Part shown: in pieces, positions 44,021-55,185 of the stretch
How positions within the stretch are numbered: position 1 is the first letter of the stretch
Layout: every line of letters starts with the position of its first letter
Assembly (NCBI RefSeq): GCF_002086115.1
Contig: NZ_MVHJ01000005.1
Span: forward strand, 1-64,000
DNA: 64,000 bases
Source of the DNA: Mycolicibacterium bacteremicum
GTDB lineage: Bacteria; Actinomycetota; Actinomycetes; Mycobacteriales; Mycobacteriaceae
Direction: 5' to 3'
Notes under the pieces: generated by a model
The model's input: the letters and a program-made list of their open reading frames with translations, nothing else
The model's database searches: none
What the model was told of the DNA's origin: nothing
Translations under genes and position numbers: made by a program

Positions 44021-45118
44021 TCAGGTGAGTGCGCGCTCGATGTCGGAGACGATGTCGTCGGTGTCCTCGATGCCCAGCGAGATGCGCGCGAACCCCTCGT
44101 CCACCGGATCCCCCCACCGGGCGCGCCGGTCCACACAGGTGTGGATGCCACCGAAACTCGTCGCCGCCACCAGCAGTGCGCTGCGCTCGATCAGCCGGTG
44201 CACGGCGGGGGCATCGGCCAACTCGACGGCGACCAGACCCCCGAATCGCCGCATCTGCTCGACGGCCAGGGCGTGGGACGGGTCGCCGGGTAGGCCCGGG
44301 TAGCGCACCGACCGCACCGCGGGGTGGTCGCGCAGCATCAGCGCGACGGCCTGGGCGTTGCGGCACTGCCGGTCGATGCGCAGTCCGGCGCTACCCAGGC
44401 TGCGCAGTGCCAGCCAGGCCTCGAACGCCCCGAGGACCGGCCCGGCCAGCAGCCGGTCGCGTTCGATCGCCGCCATCAGTTCGGGATGGCAACCCGCGAC
44501 GTACCCGGCCAGCAGGTCACTGTGCCCGGACAGTGCCTTGGTGGCACTGGCGACGACCAGGTCGGCGCCCAGTGACAGCGGCTGCAGACCCAACGGTGTC
44601 GCGGCGGTGTTGTCGACGACCAGGGTGGCACCGCGACCACGGCAGATGGTGGCCAGCTGATGCAGGTCCACCACGTCCAGGGTCGGGTTGACCGGCGTCT
44701 CGGCGAAGACGACGTCGGCGTGGGCGGCCGCTTCGCACATCTGTGCCGCGCCTGCCTCGACGACCGTGACGCCGAGTGGGGCCAGGTACTCGACGGCGTA
44801 CCGGCGCACCTGGTAGTACCCGTCGGCGGGCACCACCAGCGTGGTGTGCGGTCTGGACAGCACCCGCAGCACGGCGCTGATGGCGCCCATGCCGGACCCG
44901 AAGACCAGCGCCGAGGTGGCGCCCTCCAGTTCGGCCAGCGCCGACTCCAGCTGCCGCCAGGTCGGATTCGAGGACCGGCCGTAGGTGTCCAGTGGCTCGG
45001 ATTCGTCACCGGAGAGGTGGTAGGCCGATGCCGGCACCGGCACCGGGGCCACCGGCGAACCCGGAACGCCGTGAATACCAACGGCGTTGACGCTGCGGGT
45101 GGAGTCACCGTATTCCAT
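44021..45118 (-). CDS. Cys/Met-metabolism PLP enzyme (cystathionine gamma-synthase/lyase type)
   Basis: 365 residues of the trans-sulfuration family: TYGRSSNPTWRQLESALAEL, ALVFGSGMGAISAVL, VVDNTAATPLGLQPL and the PLP lysine in ASATKALSGHSDLLAG. It could be a cystathionine gamma-lyase/synthase or a methionine gamma-lyase-like enzyme; the sequence does not decide. It is inserted between gpsA and ddl, which are adjacent in M. tuberculosis. Confidence 0.85.
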   Translation of the reverse strand: MEYGDSTRSVNAVGIHGVPGSPVAPVPVPASAYHLSGDESEPLDTYGRSSNPTWRQLESALAELEGATSALVFGSGMGAISAVLRVLSRPHTTLVVPADGYYQVRRYAVEYLAPLGVTVVEAGAAQMCEAAAHADVVFAETPVNPTLDVVDLHQLATICRGRGATLVVDNTAATPLGLQPLSLGADLVVASATKALSGHSDLLAGYVAGCHPELMAAIERDRLLAGPVLGAFEAWLALRSLGSAGLRIDRQCRNAQAVALMLRDHPAVRSVRYPGLPGDPSHALAVEQMRRFGGLVAVELADAPAVHRLIERSALLVAATSFGGIHTCVDRRARWGDPVDEGFARISLGIEDTDDIVSDIERALT

Positions 45119-45134
45119 GTCCGAGTGTCCCCCG

Positions 45135-46133
45135 TTATTCGGGCTTATGACTGCGCCCGAGCAGCAGCATGACCGCCTGCTCCACCGACAACCCGTGATG
45201 GCAGACCTGATAGACGGCGTCGGTCAGCGGCATCTCGACGTCATAGCTGGATGCCAGCGCCAGCACCGATTGGCAGGAGGTGGCGCCCTCGGCGACGTGA
45301 CCGCGGGTGGCCTGCATCGCCGACTCCATCGAACCGCCCTGCCCGAGCCGTTCCCCGAAGGTGCGGTTGCGCGACTGCGGCGATGTGCAGGTCGCCACCA
45401 GGTCGCCGACGCCGGCCAGCCCGGCCAGGGTTGCCCCTTTGGCGCCCAAGGCGATTCCCAGCCGCATGATCTCGGCGAGGCCCCGGGTGATGATGGCCGC
45501 CGAGGTGTTCTCCCCCAGTCCGGCGCCGGCGGCCATGCCGCATGCCAGTGCGATGACGTTCTTGCAGGCGCCACCGATCTCGGCGCCGACCACATCGGAG
45601 TTGGTGTAGGGACGGAAATAGGCGGTCGACAATGCGCGCTGCAACGCCACGGCCCGACCGGAGTCGGTACAGGCGACCACGGTCGCGGCGGGTTGCTCGT
45701 CGGCGACCTCCTTGGCCAGGTTCGGCCCGGTCACCACCGCCACCCGGGCGGGGTCGGCCCCGGTGACCGCGACGATCACCTGGCTCATCCGCATCAACGA
45801 GTCCAGTTCGATGCCCTTGGCGAGGCTGACCAGGGTCACGTCGTCGCCGATGAGGTGTTTCCAACCATCGAGATTGGCGCGCAGCGTCTGCGACGGCACA
45901 CCGAGCAGCACCGTGCACGCTCCGTCGAGCGCCTCCGCCGGATCTCCGGTGGCCCGGATGGTGGGCGGCAGCGCCACATCACCGAGATAGTCGGGGCTGC
46001 GGTGGGTCGCATTGATGTGCTCGGCCAGTTCTGGCCGCCTGGTCCACAACCGCACTCCGTTACCCGCGTCGGCCAGCACCTTGGCCAGCGCTGTTCCCCA
46101 CGCACCGGCACCCATCACCGCGGCTTCGACCAC
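45135..46133 (-). CDS. gpsA: Glycerol-3-phosphate dehydrogenase [NAD(P)+]
   Basis: 332 residues with an N-terminal Rossmann motif [39 protein letters not shown] and the catalytic lysine region [17 protein letters not shown]. It makes sn-glycerol 3-phosphate for phospholipid synthesis. GTG 46133 starts the gene, divergent from fbiD with a 43-base gap. Counterpart Rv2982c. Confidence 0.96.
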   Translation of the reverse strand: MVEAAVMGAGAWGTALAKVLADAGNGVRLWTRRPELAEHINATHRSPDYLGDVALPPTIRATGDPAEALDGACTVLLGVPSQTLRANLDGWKHLIGDDVTLVSLAKGIELDSLMRMSQVIVAVTGADPARVAVVTGPNLAKEVADEQPAATVVACTDSGRAVALQRALSTAYFRPYTNSDVVGAEIGGACKNVIALACGMAAGAGLGENTSAAIITRGLAEIMRLGIALGAKGATLAGLAGVGDLVATCTSPQSRNRTFGERLGQGGSMESAMQATRGHVAEGATSCQSVLALASSYDVEMPLTDAVYQVCHHGLSVEQAVMLLLGRSHKPE

Positions 46134-46146
46134 GGCTCAACCCTAG

Positions 46147-46836
<690 letters not shown>

Positions 46837-46880
46837 CCGCAACACTGGAATGCTCGATGGGGATAGGCGATGATCGAACA

Positions 46881-49046
46881 ATGACCGAAGCCGAGACGAC
46901 GACCGCCGAGTGGACGACCACCGACACCGCCGACTCGGCGCCTGACGCCCCGCCGGCGGCGTCGGCCGCGGCCGTCGACGACGCGCTACCCGAGGACCGC
47001 TACCTCAACCGGGAACTGAGCTGGCTGGATTTCAACGCCCGGGTGCTCGCGCTGGCGGCCGACACCTCGCTGCCGCTGTTGGAGCGCGCGAAGTTCCTGG
47101 CGATCTTCTCCTCCAATCTCGACGAGTTCTACATGGTGCGCGTCGCCGGGTTGAAACGTCGCGACGAGATGGGACTCTCGGTGCGCTCGGCCGACGGGCT
47201 CTCACCACGCGAGCAGTTGCGCCGGATCGGGGAACGCACCCAGCAGATCGCCAGCCGTCATGCCCAGGTGTTCCTCGAGTCGGTCCGGCCGGCGCTCGCC
47301 GAGAAGGGCATCCTCATCGTCAGTTGGGCCGATCTGGGTGAGGACGAGCGGGCCGGACTGTCCACCTATTTCCACGAGCAGGTCTTCCCGGTGCTCACCC
47401 CGCTGGCCGTGGACCCGGCGCACCCGTTCCCGTTCGTGAGCGGTCTGAGCCTCAATCTGGCGATCACCGTCCGCCAGCCCGACGACGGCACCCAGCACTT
47501 CGCCCGAATCAAGGTGCCCGACAACGTCGACCGGTTCGTCGAGCTGCCGCGGCGCACCGACGAGGACGGCACCCCCGGTCCGGTGCGTTTCCTGCCGCTG
47601 GAGGAACTGATCGGGGCGTTCCTGTCGGTGCTGTTCCCCGGCCTGGAGATCGTGGAGCAGCACGCCTTCCGGATCACCCGCAACGCCGACTTCGAGGTCG
47701 CCGAGGATCGCGACGAGGATCTGCTGCAGGCGCTCGAGCGCGAGCTGGCCCGGCGTCGGTTCGGATCGCCGGTGCGTCTGGAAGTCGCCGACGACATGAC
47801 CGAGAACATGCTCGAGCTGCTGCTGCGCGAACTCGACGTGCATCCCGGCGATGTCATCGAGGTACCGGGACTGCTGGACCTTTCGTCACTGTGGCAGATC
47901 TACGGGGTGGACCGGCCCGATCTCAAGGACCGGCCGTTCGTGCCGGCCACGCCTGCCGCGTTCGGCGAGCGCGAGACGCCCAAGAGCATCTTCTCCACGC
48001 TGCGTGACGGCGATGTGATGGTGCATCATCCCTATGATTCGTTCTCCACCACGGTGCAGCGGTTCATCGAACAGGCCGCCGCGGACCCGAACGTGCTGGC
48101 CATCAAGCAGACCCTCTACCGCACCTCCGGTGACTCGCCGATCGTCAACGCGCTCATCGACGCCGCCGAGGCCGGTAAGCAGGTCGTCGCGCTGGTCGAG
48201 ATCAAGGCGCGCTTCGACGAGCAGGCCAACATCAAGTGGGCCCGCGCACTGGAGCAGGCCGGCGTGCACGTGGTCTACGGGTTGATCGGCTTGAAGACGC
48301 ACTGCAAGACCGCGTTGGTCGTGCGCCGCGAGGGGTCGGCCATCCGCCGGTACTGCCACATCGGCACCGGCAACTACAACCCCAAAACAGCACGGCTGTA
48401 TGAGGATGTGGGCCTGCTGACGGCCGCCCCCGACATCGGCGCCGACCTGACCGATCTGTTCAACTCCTTGACCGGATACTCCCGCAAGGTCGCCTACCGC
48501 AATCTGCTGGTGGCCCCGCACAGCGTGCGCAAGGGCATCATCGAGCGGATCGAGCAGGAGACGGCGGCGCACCAGGACAACGGCGGTGGCCGGATCCGGC
48601 TGAAGGCCAACGCGTTGGTCGACGAGCAGGTGATCGACGCGCTGTACCGGGCGTCACAGGCCGGCGTACGGGTGGAGGTCGTGGTGCGCGGAATCTGTGC
48701 GCTACGTCCGGGACAACCGGGCCTGTCCGAGAACATCGTGGTGCGTTCGATTCTCGGCCGGTTCCTGGAGCACTCGCGAATTATTCACTTCCGCGCCATC
48801 AACGAGTTCTGGATCGGCAGCGCCGACATGATGCATCGTAATCTCGATCGTCGCGTCGAAGTGATGGCACAGGTCAAGGATCCGCGGTTGACCACGCAGT
48901 TGGACGAGATGTTCGAGTCCACCATGGATCCGGCGACCCGGTGCTGGGAGCTTCAGCCCGACGGCCGTTGGACCGCGTTGCCCCTGCCCGGCCAGACCGT
49001 GCGCGACCACCAGGTCGAACTCATGGCCCGGCACCGCGCCCCGTGA
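46881..49046 (+). CDS. ppk: Polyphosphate kinase
   Basis: 721 residues. [16 protein letters not shown] begins the conserved N domain; the catalytic core contains [27 protein letters not shown] and the autophosphorylated histidine in [21 protein letters not shown]. It polymerises phosphate from ATP reversibly. Start ATG 46881 ([11 protein letters not shown]) is chosen; ATG 46857 is in frame and possible. The N-terminal 40 residues are acidic and variable. Counterpart Rv2984. Confidence 0.97.
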   Translation: MTEAETTTAEWTTTDTADSAPDAPPAASAAAVDDALPEDRYLNRELSWLDFNARVLALAADTSLPLLERAKFLAIFSSNLDEFYMVRVAGLKRRDEMGLSVRSADGLSPREQLRRIGERTQQIASRHAQVFLESVRPALAEKGILIVSWADLGEDERAGLSTYFHEQVFPVLTPLAVDPAHPFPFVSGLSLNLAITVRQPDDGTQHFARIKVPDNVDRFVELPRRTDEDGTPGPVRFLPLEELIGAFLSVLFPGLEIVEQHAFRITRNADFEVAEDRDEDLLQALERELARRRFGSPVRLEVADDMTENMLELLLRELDVHPGDVIEVPGLLDLSSLWQIYGVDRPDLKDRPFVPATPAAFGERETPKSIFSTLRDGDVMVHHPYDSFSTTVQRFIEQAAADPNVLAIKQTLYRTSGDSPIVNALIDAAEAGKQVVALVEIKARFDEQANIKWARALEQAGVHVVYGLIGLKTHCKTALVVRREGSAIRRYCHIGTGNYNPKTARLYEDVGLLTAAPDIGADLTDLFNSLTGYSRKVAYRNLLVAPHSVRKGIIERIEQETAAHQDNGGGRIRLKANALVDEQVIDALYRASQAGVRVEVVVRGICALRPGQPGLSENIVVRSILGRFLEHSRIIHFRAINEFWIGSADMMHRNLDRRVEVMAQVKDPRLTTQLDEMFESTMDPATRCWELQPDGRWTALPLPGQTVRDHQVELMARHRAP

Positions 49047-49112
49047 GGCGCACCCGCCCCGCCGTTGCTTCGCCCAGATCGTCCCCGTCGCCGATGACGC
49101 ACAGGAGTTGAT

Positions 49113-50027
49113 GTGTCGGACACCCCGACCCGCCGGAAAGTGAAGACAGTCCACGCGGCGGGCGCGGTGTTGTGGCGGGATTATGGGGGGCACACCGAGG
49201 TTGCCGTGGTGCACCGCCCCCGTTATGACGACTGGTCACTGCCCAAGGGCAAGGTCGACCCGGGCGAGACCCATCCCGTCACAGCGGTCCGCGAGTTGAG
49301 TGAGGAGACCGGGTTCGCCGCGCGACTGGGCCGGCGACTGTCGGTGGTCACCTATCCGGTAGGTGACACGACCAAGCGCGTCGTCTACTGGGCTGCCCAG
49401 GCGATCGACGGTGAATTCAACGCGGCCGACGAAGTCGACGAACTGTTGTGGCTACCCCCCAAGGCGGCACTCAAACACCTGCAGTACGAGGCCGATCGGA
49501 AGGTGCTGCGACGTTTCGTCAAAGCCCCGCACGACACCCGGACGCTGTTGATCGTGCGGCACGGCCGGGCCGGCTCACGCTCGAAGTTCAAGGGTGACGA
49601 CCGCAAGCGGCCGTTGGACAAACACGGTCGCGCCCAGGCCGAGTCCCTGGTGAGTCAACTGCTCGCCTTCGGCGCCACCGAGGTACACGCCGCACCGCGG
49701 GTGCGTTGCACGCAGACGGTCGAGCCGCTGGCCCAGGAGCTCGGCGAGACCATCCAGATCGAGCCTGCCTTCACCGAGGAGGCCTACTCCGACGACCGCA
49801 AGGCCGCCCGTCACCGGCTCCTGGAGATCGCGGGAGCCGGTGGGGTGCCGGTGATCTGCACACAGGGCGCGGTGATCCCCGACCTGATCAGCTGGTGGTG
49901 CGACCGCGGCAACGTCCGTCCGGACAAGTCCCGCAACCGCAAGGGCAGCACCTGGGTGCTGTCGACGGCTGACGGCAGGCCCGTCGCGGCCGACCACATC
50001 GGCAGTCCGCTGGCCATCCTGGACTGA
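49113..50027 (+). CDS. mutT1: MutT1-type Nudix hydrolase with histidine phosphatase domain
   Basis: 304 residues with two domains. The N-terminal Nudix box reads [18 protein letters not shown]. The C-terminal histidine phosphatase has [10 protein letters not shown] and a late histidine region. The fused MutT1 hydrolyses 8-oxo-dGTP and related oxidised nucleotides to the monophosphate, preventing A:T to C:G changes. AGGAG lies 7 bases before GTG 49113. Follows ppk by 66 bases. Counterpart Rv2985. Confidence 0.95.
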   Translation: MSDTPTRRKVKTVHAAGAVLWRDYGGHTEVAVVHRPRYDDWSLPKGKVDPGETHPVTAVRELSEETGFAARLGRRLSVVTYPVGDTTKRVVYWAAQAIDGEFNAADEVDELLWLPPKAALKHLQYEADRKVLRRFVKAPHDTRTLLIVRHGRAGSRSKFKGDDRKRPLDKHGRAQAESLVSQLLAFGATEVHAAPRVRCTQTVEPLAQELGETIQIEPAFTEEAYSDDRKAARHRLLEIAGAGGVPVICTQGAVIPDLISWWCDRGNVRPDKSRNRKGSTWVLSTADGRPVAADHIGSPLAILD

Positions 50028-50031
50028 TACG

Positions 50032-50071
50032 CAAAAGCACCCCAAACCAGCCGGTTTGGGGTGCTTCTGCG
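50032..50071. terminator. Strong hairpin between convergent mutT1 and hupB
   Basis: GCAAAAGCACCCCAAACC (50032-50049) pairs with GGTTTGGGGTGCTTCTGC (50054-50071) with one mismatch, loop AGCC. It starts 4 bases after the mutT1 stop and ends 15 bases before the hupB stop, so it can serve both. Confidence 0.85.
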
Positions 50072-50086
50072 GTCGTCGACCGGAAT

Positions 50087-50755
50087 CTAGCGGCGGCCGC
50101 GCTTGGCCGGAGCGGCCTTCTTGGCGGGAGCCTTCTTGGCCGGAGCCTTCGTGGCGGTGGCCTTCTTGGCCGGAGCGGCCTTCTTGGCCGGAGCCTTCTT
50201 GGCCGGTGCAGCGGCCTTCTTGGCGGCCGGAGCCTTCTTGGCGGGCGCTGCGGTCTTCTTGGCCGCGGTCGCCTTCTTGGCCGGTGCGGCCTTCTTGACG
50301 GCGGTGGCCTTCTTGGCCGGAGCCGCCTTCTTCGCCGGAGCGGCAGCCTTCTTGGCGGCCGGAGCAGCCTTCTTCACCGCGGCACGCTTGGCCGGGGCGG
50401 CCTTCTTCGCGGCGGTGCGCTTGGCCGGAGCGGCGGCGACGCCACGCTTGACGGCCGGGCCGTCAGCCGGGAGACGCTGCGCGCCAGAGACAACCGCCTT
50501 GAACTGTGCGCCCGGGCGGAAGGCCGGAACCGACGTCGGCTTGACTTTCACCGTCTCACCGGTGCGCGGGTTACGAGCGACACGGGCAGCGCGACGACGC
50601 TGCTCGAAGACACCGAAGCCGGTGATGGTGACGCTCTCGCCCTTGTGCACGGCACGCACGATCGTGTCGACGATGTTCTCAACCGCGGCAGTAGCCTGTC
50701 GACGATCGGTGCCCAACTTGGTTGTGAGTGCGTCGATGAGCTCTGCTTTGTTCAT
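50087..50755 (-). CDS. hupB: HU-like nucleoid protein with lysine-rich tail
   Basis: 222 residues. Residues 1-90 are a standard HU fold: [45 protein letters not shown]. The rest is a histone-H1-like tail of [13 protein letters not shown] repeats, typical of actinobacteria. It compacts DNA and is a target of modification in mycobacteria. GGAGG precedes ATG 50755; the longer frame to 50890 is leader. The leader (50756-50959) holds a TAGGTT -10 candidate on the minus strand near 50812. Counterpart Rv2986c. Confidence 0.97.
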   Translation of the reverse strand: MNKAELIDALTTKLGTDRRQATAAVENIVDTIVRAVHKGESVTITGFGVFEQRRRAARVARNPRTGETVKVKPTSVPAFRPGAQFKAVVSGAQRLPADGPAVKRGVAAAPAKRTAAKKAAPAKRAAVKKAAPAAKKAAAPAKKAAPAKKATAVKKAAPAKKATAAKKTAAPAKKAPAAKKAAAPAKKAPAKKAAPAKKATATKAPAKKAPAKKAAPAKRGRR

Positions 50756-50959
50756 GCAAACCCTCCGAAGTCCAGTGGTCCACTTTGGACCGACTAGAGG
50801 ACACGGTAAACCTATTTGCTGCATATTTCCAAGAGCCACGCGCAGTTTCAGGCGTAGCTGAGAGATATTCAGGCAATCCGGTTGGCCCACTTAGGTAGTG
50901 GTACCGGCGTCCGAGAATGCGGTTGCCGGGCCATATTTCAGGGCCTCGGCACCGCGAAT

Positions 50960-51553
50960 TCAGGCCGGCAGAGTCCGCGGTTTGAAGCTCGGCCGGCGCT
51001 GCTCATAAGCCGTGATTTCATCCTGTTTCCGCAGCGTAAGGCCTATATCGTCGAGTCCTTCGAGCAGCCGCCAGGCGGTGTAGTCATCAATCGTGAACGG
51101 CACCATGACCGTTCCGGCGGTGATGGTGCGATCTTGAAGATTCACAGTGATTTCCAACCCCGGATTCTGCTCGATCAGCTTCCAGAGAAGTTCGACATCA
51201 TCTTGGGAGACTTGGGCCGCCAGCAGACCCGCTTTTCCGGCATTGCCGCGGAAGATATCGGCGAAGCGCGGCGAGATGACGACCCGGAATCCGTAATCCA
51301 TGAGCGCCCACACGGCATGCTCACGCGAGGAACCGGTCCCGAAATCCGGGCCGGCGACCAGAACCGACCCCTTGTCGAATGGCGCCAGATTCAGGATGAA
51401 GGACGGGTCGTTGCGCCAGGCGGCGAACAGACCGTCCTCGAAACCCGTTCGGGTGACCCGCTTCAGATAGACCGCCGGGATGATCTGATCGGTATCCACG
51501 TTCGAGCGCCGCAGCGGGACCCCGATGCCGGTGTGGGTGGTGAAAGCCTGCAT
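50960..51553 (-). CDS. leuD: 3-isopropylmalate dehydratase small subunit
   Basis: 197 residues with the swivel-domain motifs [36 protein letters not shown] and [13 protein letters not shown]. With LeuC it isomerises isopropylmalate in leucine synthesis. It begins 12 bases after leuC. Counterpart Rv2987c. Confidence 0.98.
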   Translation of the reverse strand: MQAFTTHTGIGVPLRRSNVDTDQIIPAVYLKRVTRTGFEDGLFAAWRNDPSFILNLAPFDKGSVLVAGPDFGTGSSREHAVWALMDYGFRVVISPRFADIFRGNAGKAGLLAAQVSQDDVELLWKLIEQNPGLEITVNLQDRTITAGTVMVPFTIDDYTAWRLLEGLDDIGLTLRKQDEITAYEQRRPSFKPRTLPA

Positions 51554-51565
51554 GTCCTGCTACTC

Positions 51566-53017
51566 CTAGCGGTTCGTGGAAATCGGGGCCAGGTCGGCCG
51601 GAGATGACAGCGTGCCGCGCACCGCGGTCGCGGCGGCGACCGCGGGCGAAACCAGATGGGTGCGGCCGCCCTTACCCTGCCTGCCCTCGAAATTGCGGTT
51701 CGACGTCGAGGCACAGCGCTCGCCCGGGGCCAGTGTGTCCGGATTCATACCCAGGCACATCGAGCAGCCGGCCTGGCGCCATTCGGCCCCGGCGGCGGTG
51801 AAGATCTCGCCCAGGCCTTCAGATTCGGCCTGCTCGCGCACCCGCATGGAGCCCGGGACCACCAGCATGCGCACTCCGGCGGCCAGCGTGCGGCCGTCCA
51901 GGATCTCGGCGACCACCCGGAGATCCTCGATCCGGCCGTTGGTGCAGGATCCGACGAACACCGCGTCGACTCCGATTTCCCGCATCGGCGTGCCGGCCCG
52001 AAGGTCCATATAGGTCAACGCTTTCTCGGCGGCCTGGCGCTCGTCGTCGCTGAGCATCATCTCCGGGTCGGGCACATCGGCGGACAGCGGAACACCCTGC
52101 CCGGGGTTGGTCCCCCAGGTGACGAACGGGCTCAGCGTCGACGCGTCCAGGTACACCTCGGTGTCGAATTCGGCTCCCTCGTCGGTGCGCAACTGGCTCC
52201 ACGCCGCGACGGCGGCATCCCAATCTGCGCCGGTCGGGGCATGCGGACGGCCCTTGAGGAACTCGAAGGTCGTCTCATCAGGGGCCACCATGCCGGCCCG
52301 CGCGCCCGCCTCGATGCTCATGTTGCAGATCGTCATCCGGCCTTCCATCGACAAGGATTCGATGGCGCTGCCGCGGTATTCGATGACGTGCCCCTGGCCG
52401 CCTCCGGTGCCGATCTTGGCGATCACCGCCAGGATGATGTCCTTGGCACTCACGCCGGCCGGCAGCTCACCGTCGACGTTGACCGCCATCGTCTTGAACG
52501 GCTTGAGGGCCAAAGTCTGCGTTGCCATGACGTGTTCGACCTCCGAGGTGCCGATGCCCATGGCGATCGAGCCGAAGGCTCCGTGGGTGGAGGTGTGGCT
52601 GTCACCGCACACGATCGTCATGCCCGGCTGGGTCAGCCCCAGCTGCGGGCCGATGATGTGGACGATGCCCTGCTCGGCATCGCCCATCGGGTGCAGGCGG
52701 ATTCCGAACTCCGCACAGTTGCGGCGCAGCGTCTCGACCTGGGTGCGGGAGACGGGATCGGCGATCGGCTTGTCGATGTCCACCGTCGGCACGTTGTGAT
52801 CCTCGGTGGCGATGGTGAGATCCGGCCGACGCACCGGTCGCCCGGCCAGCCGCAGACCGTCGAAGGCCTGTGGGCTGGTGACCTCGTGGACGAGGTGCAA
52901 ATCGATGTAGATCAGGTCGGGTTCTCGGGCCGCGCCTTCGCCGGCGCCGCGGGACACGATGTGGTCGTCCCACACCTTCTCGGCGAGAGTTCTGGGCCTG
53001 GGCTGGTTCATGGGCAT
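51566..53017 (-). CDS. leuC: 3-isopropylmalate dehydratase large subunit
   Basis: 483 residues of the aconitase family. [30 protein letters not shown] and three iron-sulfur cysteines, the first in FVGSCTNGR and the others in GCSMCLGMN, are visible. Forms the [4Fe-4S] enzyme with LeuD. ATG 53017 is used; ATG 53011 is an alternative. It is divergent from the IclR gene across 70 bases, suggesting local control. Counterpart Rv2988c. Confidence 0.98.
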   Translation of the reverse strand: MPMNQPRPRTLAEKVWDDHIVSRGAGEGAAREPDLIYIDLHLVHEVTSPQAFDGLRLAGRPVRRPDLTIATEDHNVPTVDIDKPIADPVSRTQVETLRRNCAEFGIRLHPMGDAEQGIVHIIGPQLGLTQPGMTIVCGDSHTSTHGAFGSIAMGIGTSEVEHVMATQTLALKPFKTMAVNVDGELPAGVSAKDIILAVIAKIGTGGGQGHVIEYRGSAIESLSMEGRMTICNMSIEAGARAGMVAPDETTFEFLKGRPHAPTGADWDAAVAAWSQLRTDEGAEFDTEVYLDASTLSPFVTWGTNPGQGVPLSADVPDPEMMLSDDERQAAEKALTYMDLRAGTPMREIGVDAVFVGSCTNGRIEDLRVVAEILDGRTLAAGVRMLVVPGSMRVREQAESEGLGEIFTAAGAEWRQAGCSMCLGMNPDTLAPGERCASTSNRNFEGRQGKGGRTHLVSPAVAAATAVRGTLSSPADLAPISTNR

Positions 53018-53075
53018 CTCTATTCCACTCGGGCGTCCTGCCGTGACGGGCTGGCGATCTCACGATGCGGGACGC

Positions 53076-53081
53076 TAGTAT
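53076..53081 (+). promoter_or_regulatory. -10 box of a likely leaderless iclR transcript
   Basis: TAGTAT fits TANNNT and ends 6 bases before GTG 53088. No ribosome-binding site is visible, so the mRNA likely begins at the start codon. Confidence 0.55.
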
Positions 53082-53087
53082 CTCCCT

Positions 53088-53789
53088 GTGAGACAGGATA
53101 GCGGTATCGGCGTCCTCGACAAAGCGGTGGGCGTACTGCACACGGTGGCCGAGTCGCCCTGCGGGCTGGCCGAACTGTGCGAGCGCACCGGCCTGCCGCG
53201 CGCCACCGCGCACCGCCTTGCCGCGGGCCTCGAGGTGCACCGATTGTTGGCCCGGGACAACGAGGGCCGTTGGCGCCTCGGCCCGGCGCTGACCGAATTG
53301 GCCGGCCAGGTCAACGATCCCCTGCTGGCCGCCGGCGCCGCCGTGCTGCCGCGGTTGCGCGAGCTCACCGGCGAAAGCGTCCAGCTCTACCGCCGGGAAG
53401 GCAATTCGCGGGTCTGCGTGGCCTCGCTGGAGCCCCCGGTCGGTTTGCGTGACACCGTCCCGGTCGGTACCCGCCTGCCCATGACGGCGGGGTCGGGGGC
53501 CAAAGTGCTGCTGGCCTACAGCGATCCGGCGTCGCAGCAGGCGATCCTGCCGACCGCCAAGTTCACCGAACGCACGCTGGCCGAGGTACGCAAACGCGGG
53601 TGGGCCCAGAGCGCCGCCGAGCGCGAGCCCGGCGTCGCCAGCGTCTCAGCGCCGGTGCGCGACGGCCGCGGCGCGGTGATCGCCGCCATTTCGGTATCGG
53701 GCCCGATCGACCGGATGGGCCGCCGACCCGGCGCGCGCTGGGCCGCCGACCTGTTGGCCGCCTCCGAGGCCTTGACCCGCCGCCTCTAG
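53088..53789 (+). CDS. IclR-family transcriptional regulator of leuCD
   Basis: 233 residues: an N-terminal winged helix (GVLHTVAESPCGLAELCERTGLPRATAHRLAAGLE) and a C-terminal effector domain (RDTVPVGTRLPMTAGSGAKVLLAY). Its position, divergent from leuC with a 70-base shared promoter, suggests it controls leucine genes as in other actinobacteria. The ligand is not shown. Counterpart Rv2989. Confidence 0.92.
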   Translation: MRQDSGIGVLDKAVGVLHTVAESPCGLAELCERTGLPRATAHRLAAGLEVHRLLARDNEGRWRLGPALTELAGQVNDPLLAAGAAVLPRLRELTGESVQLYRREGNSRVCVASLEPPVGLRDTVPVGTRLPMTAGSGAKVLLAYSDPASQQAILPTAKFTERTLAEVRKRGWAQSAAEREPGVASVSAPVRDGRGAVIAAISVSGPIDRMGRRPGARWAADLLAASEALTRRL

Positions 53790-53848
53790 CAAACTGCCGG
53801 CGCGGCCCTTATCCTCGAGACGGCCGTGCGCATCGATGCCGGCCGGAG

Positions 53849-55165
53849 GTGTTGATCACGGGTTCTCAATCCGCGCAATGGCAGGCCACCGCGCGAATGC
53901 TGCGCCGGTCTGGCTTCGGTGCGACCGGAACGGCGATCGACGCTGCCGTCGGCCGGGACCGCGCGGCATATCTGGACGAGGTGCTCAACCTCGACCCGGC
54001 TACCGACCCGGGCGCCCTCGCCACGCCGATGGGTTCCTTCGCAACCCCTGCGCTGCCCGCCAGCGAAGCCAGCACCGGGCCGTTCGTCAACGCCATGCTG
54101 GCCCAGATGCAGGAACTGTCCGGCTGGTGGGTCCGCCGGATGGTCGCGGTGCACCAACCGATCCACGAGAAGCTGACATTCGTCTGGCACAACCATTTCG
54201 CCACCTCGGTGGAGAAGGTGGTGGCCGCGGAGTTCATGGCGGCGCAGAACCAGACGCTGCGCACGCACGCCCTCGGCGACTTCCGTGACCTGGCCTACGC
54301 CATGCTGACCGATTCGGCGATGCTGCGTTGGCTCGACGGCCTGGGCAACACCAAGGACGCCCCCAACGAGAACCTGTCCCGCGAGTTCATGGAACTGTTC
54401 GCACTCGGGCACGACAACGGTTACACCGAACGGGACGTGCGCGAGGGCGCCCGCGCGCTGACCGGCCGCGTCGACACGCTGCGCAACGGAACCCAGCTGG
54501 TGGCAGCCGATCACGACAGCGGGACCAAGACGGTGCTGGGCGTCACGGGTCCGCTGGGCGACACCGAATTCTGCGACATCGTGCTGGCGCATCCCGCGTC
54601 GGCGCGTTTCGTGACATCCAAGCTGTGGCGGCTGCTGGCCTCGGATACCGACCCGGGTAGCGCCACCTCGGATCGACTGGTCGCGGCCTACGGACCGGAT
54701 CGCGATCTGAAAGCGTTGGTCAAGGCCATCTTCATGGACCCCGATTTCATCGCCGGTGCGGGCACCGCGGTGGTGACCCCGGTCGAATGGCTGATCGGGA
54801 TGCTGCGGTCGCTGTCGGTGCCGCTGGACGGTCCGCAGACCCTGACCGCCTGTGACGTGGTACTCAAGGTGATGGGCCAGCGGCCCTTCGCTCCCCCCGA
54901 CGTCGACGGGTGGCCGCAGGGCCGGGTGTGGCTGTCCAACACCAGTGCCGCGGCCCGGGTATGGGCGGCAGACCAGTTCGTCCCGCTCGGCGATGTCTCG
55001 CTGGTGCAGGACGCCGCCGTCGATGATCGCATCGATGCCGCGGGGTATCTGCTCGGTATCGGTGCGTGGTCGGACACCACCGCCACGGCTCTGAAGCCGT
55101 TGGCCGGCAATCCGGTCCGCCTGGTCACCGCAGCCGTCAACACACCCGAATATCTCACGGTCTAG
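53849..55165 (+). CDS. DUF1800 family protein
   Basis: About 438 residues with the DUF1800 hallmarks WHNHFATSVEKV, NENLSREFMELFALG and YTERDVREGARALTG. The role of the family is unknown; it nearly always pairs with DUF1501, as here. The start is uncertain: GTG 53849 overlaps the GGAGG, and TTG 53852 is a neighbour. No signal peptide is visible. It is followed after 20 bases by the DUF1501 gene. Confidence 0.85.
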   Translation: MLITGSQSAQWQATARMLRRSGFGATGTAIDAAVGRDRAAYLDEVLNLDPATDPGALATPMGSFATPALPASEASTGPFVNAMLAQMQELSGWWVRRMVAVHQPIHEKLTFVWHNHFATSVEKVVAAEFMAAQNQTLRTHALGDFRDLAYAMLTDSAMLRWLDGLGNTKDAPNENLSREFMELFALGHDNGYTERDVREGARALTGRVDTLRNGTQLVAADHDSGTKTVLGVTGPLGDTEFCDIVLAHPASARFVTSKLWRLLASDTDPGSATSDRLVAAYGPDRDLKALVKAIFMDPDFIAGAGTAVVTPVEWLIGMLRSLSVPLDGPQTLTACDVVLKVMGQRPFAPPDVDGWPQGRVWLSNTSAAARVWAADQFVPLGDVSLVQDAAVDDRIDAAGYLLGIGAWSDTTATALKPLAGNPVRLVTAAVNTPEYLTV

Positions 55166-55185
55166 GCAGAGGGGAGGCACCGAGC

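Noticed and set aside
50103..50861. Plus-strand Ala/Phe/Leu/Gly-rich frame opposite hupB that resembles a membrane protein
   Set aside because: It is the complement of the PAKKAA repeats of hupB; repetition creates the apparent hydrophobic segments.
53786..55180. Minus-strand frame of 464 codons opposite DUF1800
   Set aside because: Composition typical of antisense frames in GC-rich DNA; DUF1800 motifs on the plus strand are clear.
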